NCBI GenBank assembly: GCA_021797955.1
Contig: JAJZYV010000123.1
Coordinates: 1-6,244 of the forward strand
Direction: 5' to 3'
Origin: Thermoplasmata archaeon
GTDB lineage: Archaea > Thermoplasmatota > Thermoplasmata > Thermoplasmatales > Thermoplasmataceae
DNA length: 6,244 nucleotides
Part shown: positions 5,841 to 6,244 of the stretch, piece after piece
Layout: each line of letters starts with the position of its first letter
Numbering within the stretch: the stretch's first letter is position 1
The notes under the pieces: generated by a model
The model's database searches: none
The model's input: only the letters and a program-made list of their open reading frames with translations
Told to the model about the DNA's origin: nothing
Made by a program: the position numbers and the translations under genes

Positions 5841-6104
5841 ATGGATAACAAACTGTACTCGGAATTAATTTATCTTCTAGAGGAGCTATCTCAGGATACC
5901 TCTGTACCAAAGAATGTAAGGAAAAGCTCGACAGATGCCAGAAATAAACTTTCTGATGGTAAAATAAGCCTTGATCTTAGATGCGCAACAGCTATCTCTT
6001 TGCTTGATGAAATTGCCAATGACCCAAATGTGCCGTCCCATGGAAGGGCCGCCTTATATACAATAATTAGCAAACTGGAAGCTCTATCTAAATCTGGTAA
6101 ATGA
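5841..6104 (+). CDS. UPF0147 family protein
   Basis: The 87 residues match the archaeal UPF0147 family in size and in the conserved 'VPKNVRKSS' (22-30) and 'RCATAISLLDEIANDPNVP' (47-65) segments. The function is unknown. The protein is predicted all-helical and cytoplasmic, without cysteine clusters or membrane segments. Residues 12-37 and 54-79 form an ungapped internal duplication: LLxEL/I, Asp19/Asp61, Val22-Pro23/Val64-Pro65, Arg27/Arg69 and Lys36-Leu37/Lys78-Leu79 all fall at a constant 42-residue offset. This suggests two helical-hairpin repeats. ATG 5841 is preceded by ggagtgat (5829-5836), a good Shine-Dalgarno sequence that overlaps the upstream stop codon. The gene lies 5 nt after the RAM-domain gene and is surely cotranscribed with it. 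A T9 tract closes the operon. Confidence 0.92.
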   Translation: MDNKLYSELIYLLEELSQDTSVPKNVRKSSTDARNKLSDGKISLDLRCATAISLLDEIANDPNVPSHGRAALYTIISKLEALSKSGK

Positions 6105-6117
6105 TAACTTCTTGGAA

Positions 6118-6126
6118 TTTTTTTTT
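6118..6126 (+). terminator. T9 tract ending the RAM-UPF0147 operon
   Basis: Nine consecutive T residues begin 13 nt after the UPF0147 stop, with no strong hairpin before them. This is the usual form of an archaeal transcription terminator. Confidence 0.65.
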
Positions 6127-6172
6127 CCTTATTAAATTAAAATGTATTTCCAATTAAGGATATACATATATA

Positions 6173-6180
6173 TTTAATTA
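6173..6180 (+). promoter_or_regulatory. TATA box of the gene at the right edge
   Basis: TTTAATTA ends 22 nt before the ATG at 6202, the same geometry as at the winged-helix gene. The surrounding DNA is almost pure A/T, so the exact box position is uncertain. Confidence 0.45.
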
Positions 6181-6201
6181 TAATATTGGATATTGATAGT
6201 T

Positions 6202-6244
6202 ATGACTCTAACAGAAAATAGCAATAAACTTGCAAAGTTTCTAA
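6202..6244 (+). CDS. Start of an unidentified gene, 3' partial
   Basis: ATG 6202 opens a frame of 14 codons, reading MTLTENSNKLAKFL, that runs to the window edge without a stop. A TATA-like box lies 22 nt upstream and there is no Shine-Dalgarno sequence, so a leaderless start is likely, as for several other genes here. The visible piece is too short to assign a family. Confidence 0.55.
   Translation, partial: MTLTENSNKLAKFL

Noticed and set aside
6155..6182. Alternating AT stretch as an origin or recombination site
   Set aside because: It is adequately explained as the A/T-rich promoter of the gene at 6202; no repeated origin boxes are present.
1..6244. Defence system, CRISPR array, tRNA or insertion sequence
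   Set aside because: I looked for regular repeats, cloverleaf-type segments, transposase motifs and terminal repeats, and found none that hold up.

Overview
The window reads as a stretch of chromosome from an AT-rich archaeon, most likely of the Thermoplasmatales (Thermoplasma / Ferroplasma / Cuniculiplasma type). The reasons are a membrane-anchored archaeal LonB protease, a Cgi121 (KEOPS) gene, a UPF0147 protein and a stand-alone Lrp/AsnC ligand-binding domain. Several genes also have an archaeal TATA box 21-22 nt before the start codon, which predicts leaderless mRNAs. In this LonB the Ser/Lys dyad falls at residues 525 and 568, the numbering I recall for Thermoplasma acidophilum Lon. Genus-level placement is inference.

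Layout, all real genes on the + strand. 1-619: 3' part of a PH-like-domain plus zinc-ribbon protein whose start lies outside the window. 740-1081: a small winged-helix DNA-binding protein. 1142-1834: an SfsA-family protein with a nuclease-like core. 1920-3869: lonB, overlapping by 29 nt with 3841-4293, the KEOPS subunit Cgi121. 4294-4684: a 391-bp gap whose + strand is pyrimidine-rich and whose - strand carries short protein-like pieces interrupted by a frame change at a G7 tract and a stop, possibly a decayed gene. 4685-5290: a small alpha/beta hydrolase resembling ABHD14/CIB. 5291-5511: a gap holding a 9-bp inverted repeat followed by a clean hairpin plus T8. 5521-5835 and 5841-6104: a two-gene operon of a RAM-domain protein and a UPF0147 protein, closed by a T9 tract. 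6202-6244: the first 14 codons of another gene.

Most of the window is housekeeping: protein quality control at the membrane (LonB), tRNA t6A modification (Cgi121), a small regulator and conserved archaeal proteins. Two transcription units look cotranscribed (lonB-cgi121 and RAM-UPF0147); the others look monocistronic. I see no defence system, CRISPR array, tRNA, rRNA or intact mobile element. The less explained parts are the two longer intergenic regions (4294-4684 and 5291-5511), the lonB/cgi121 overlap and the internal duplication in the UPF0147 protein.
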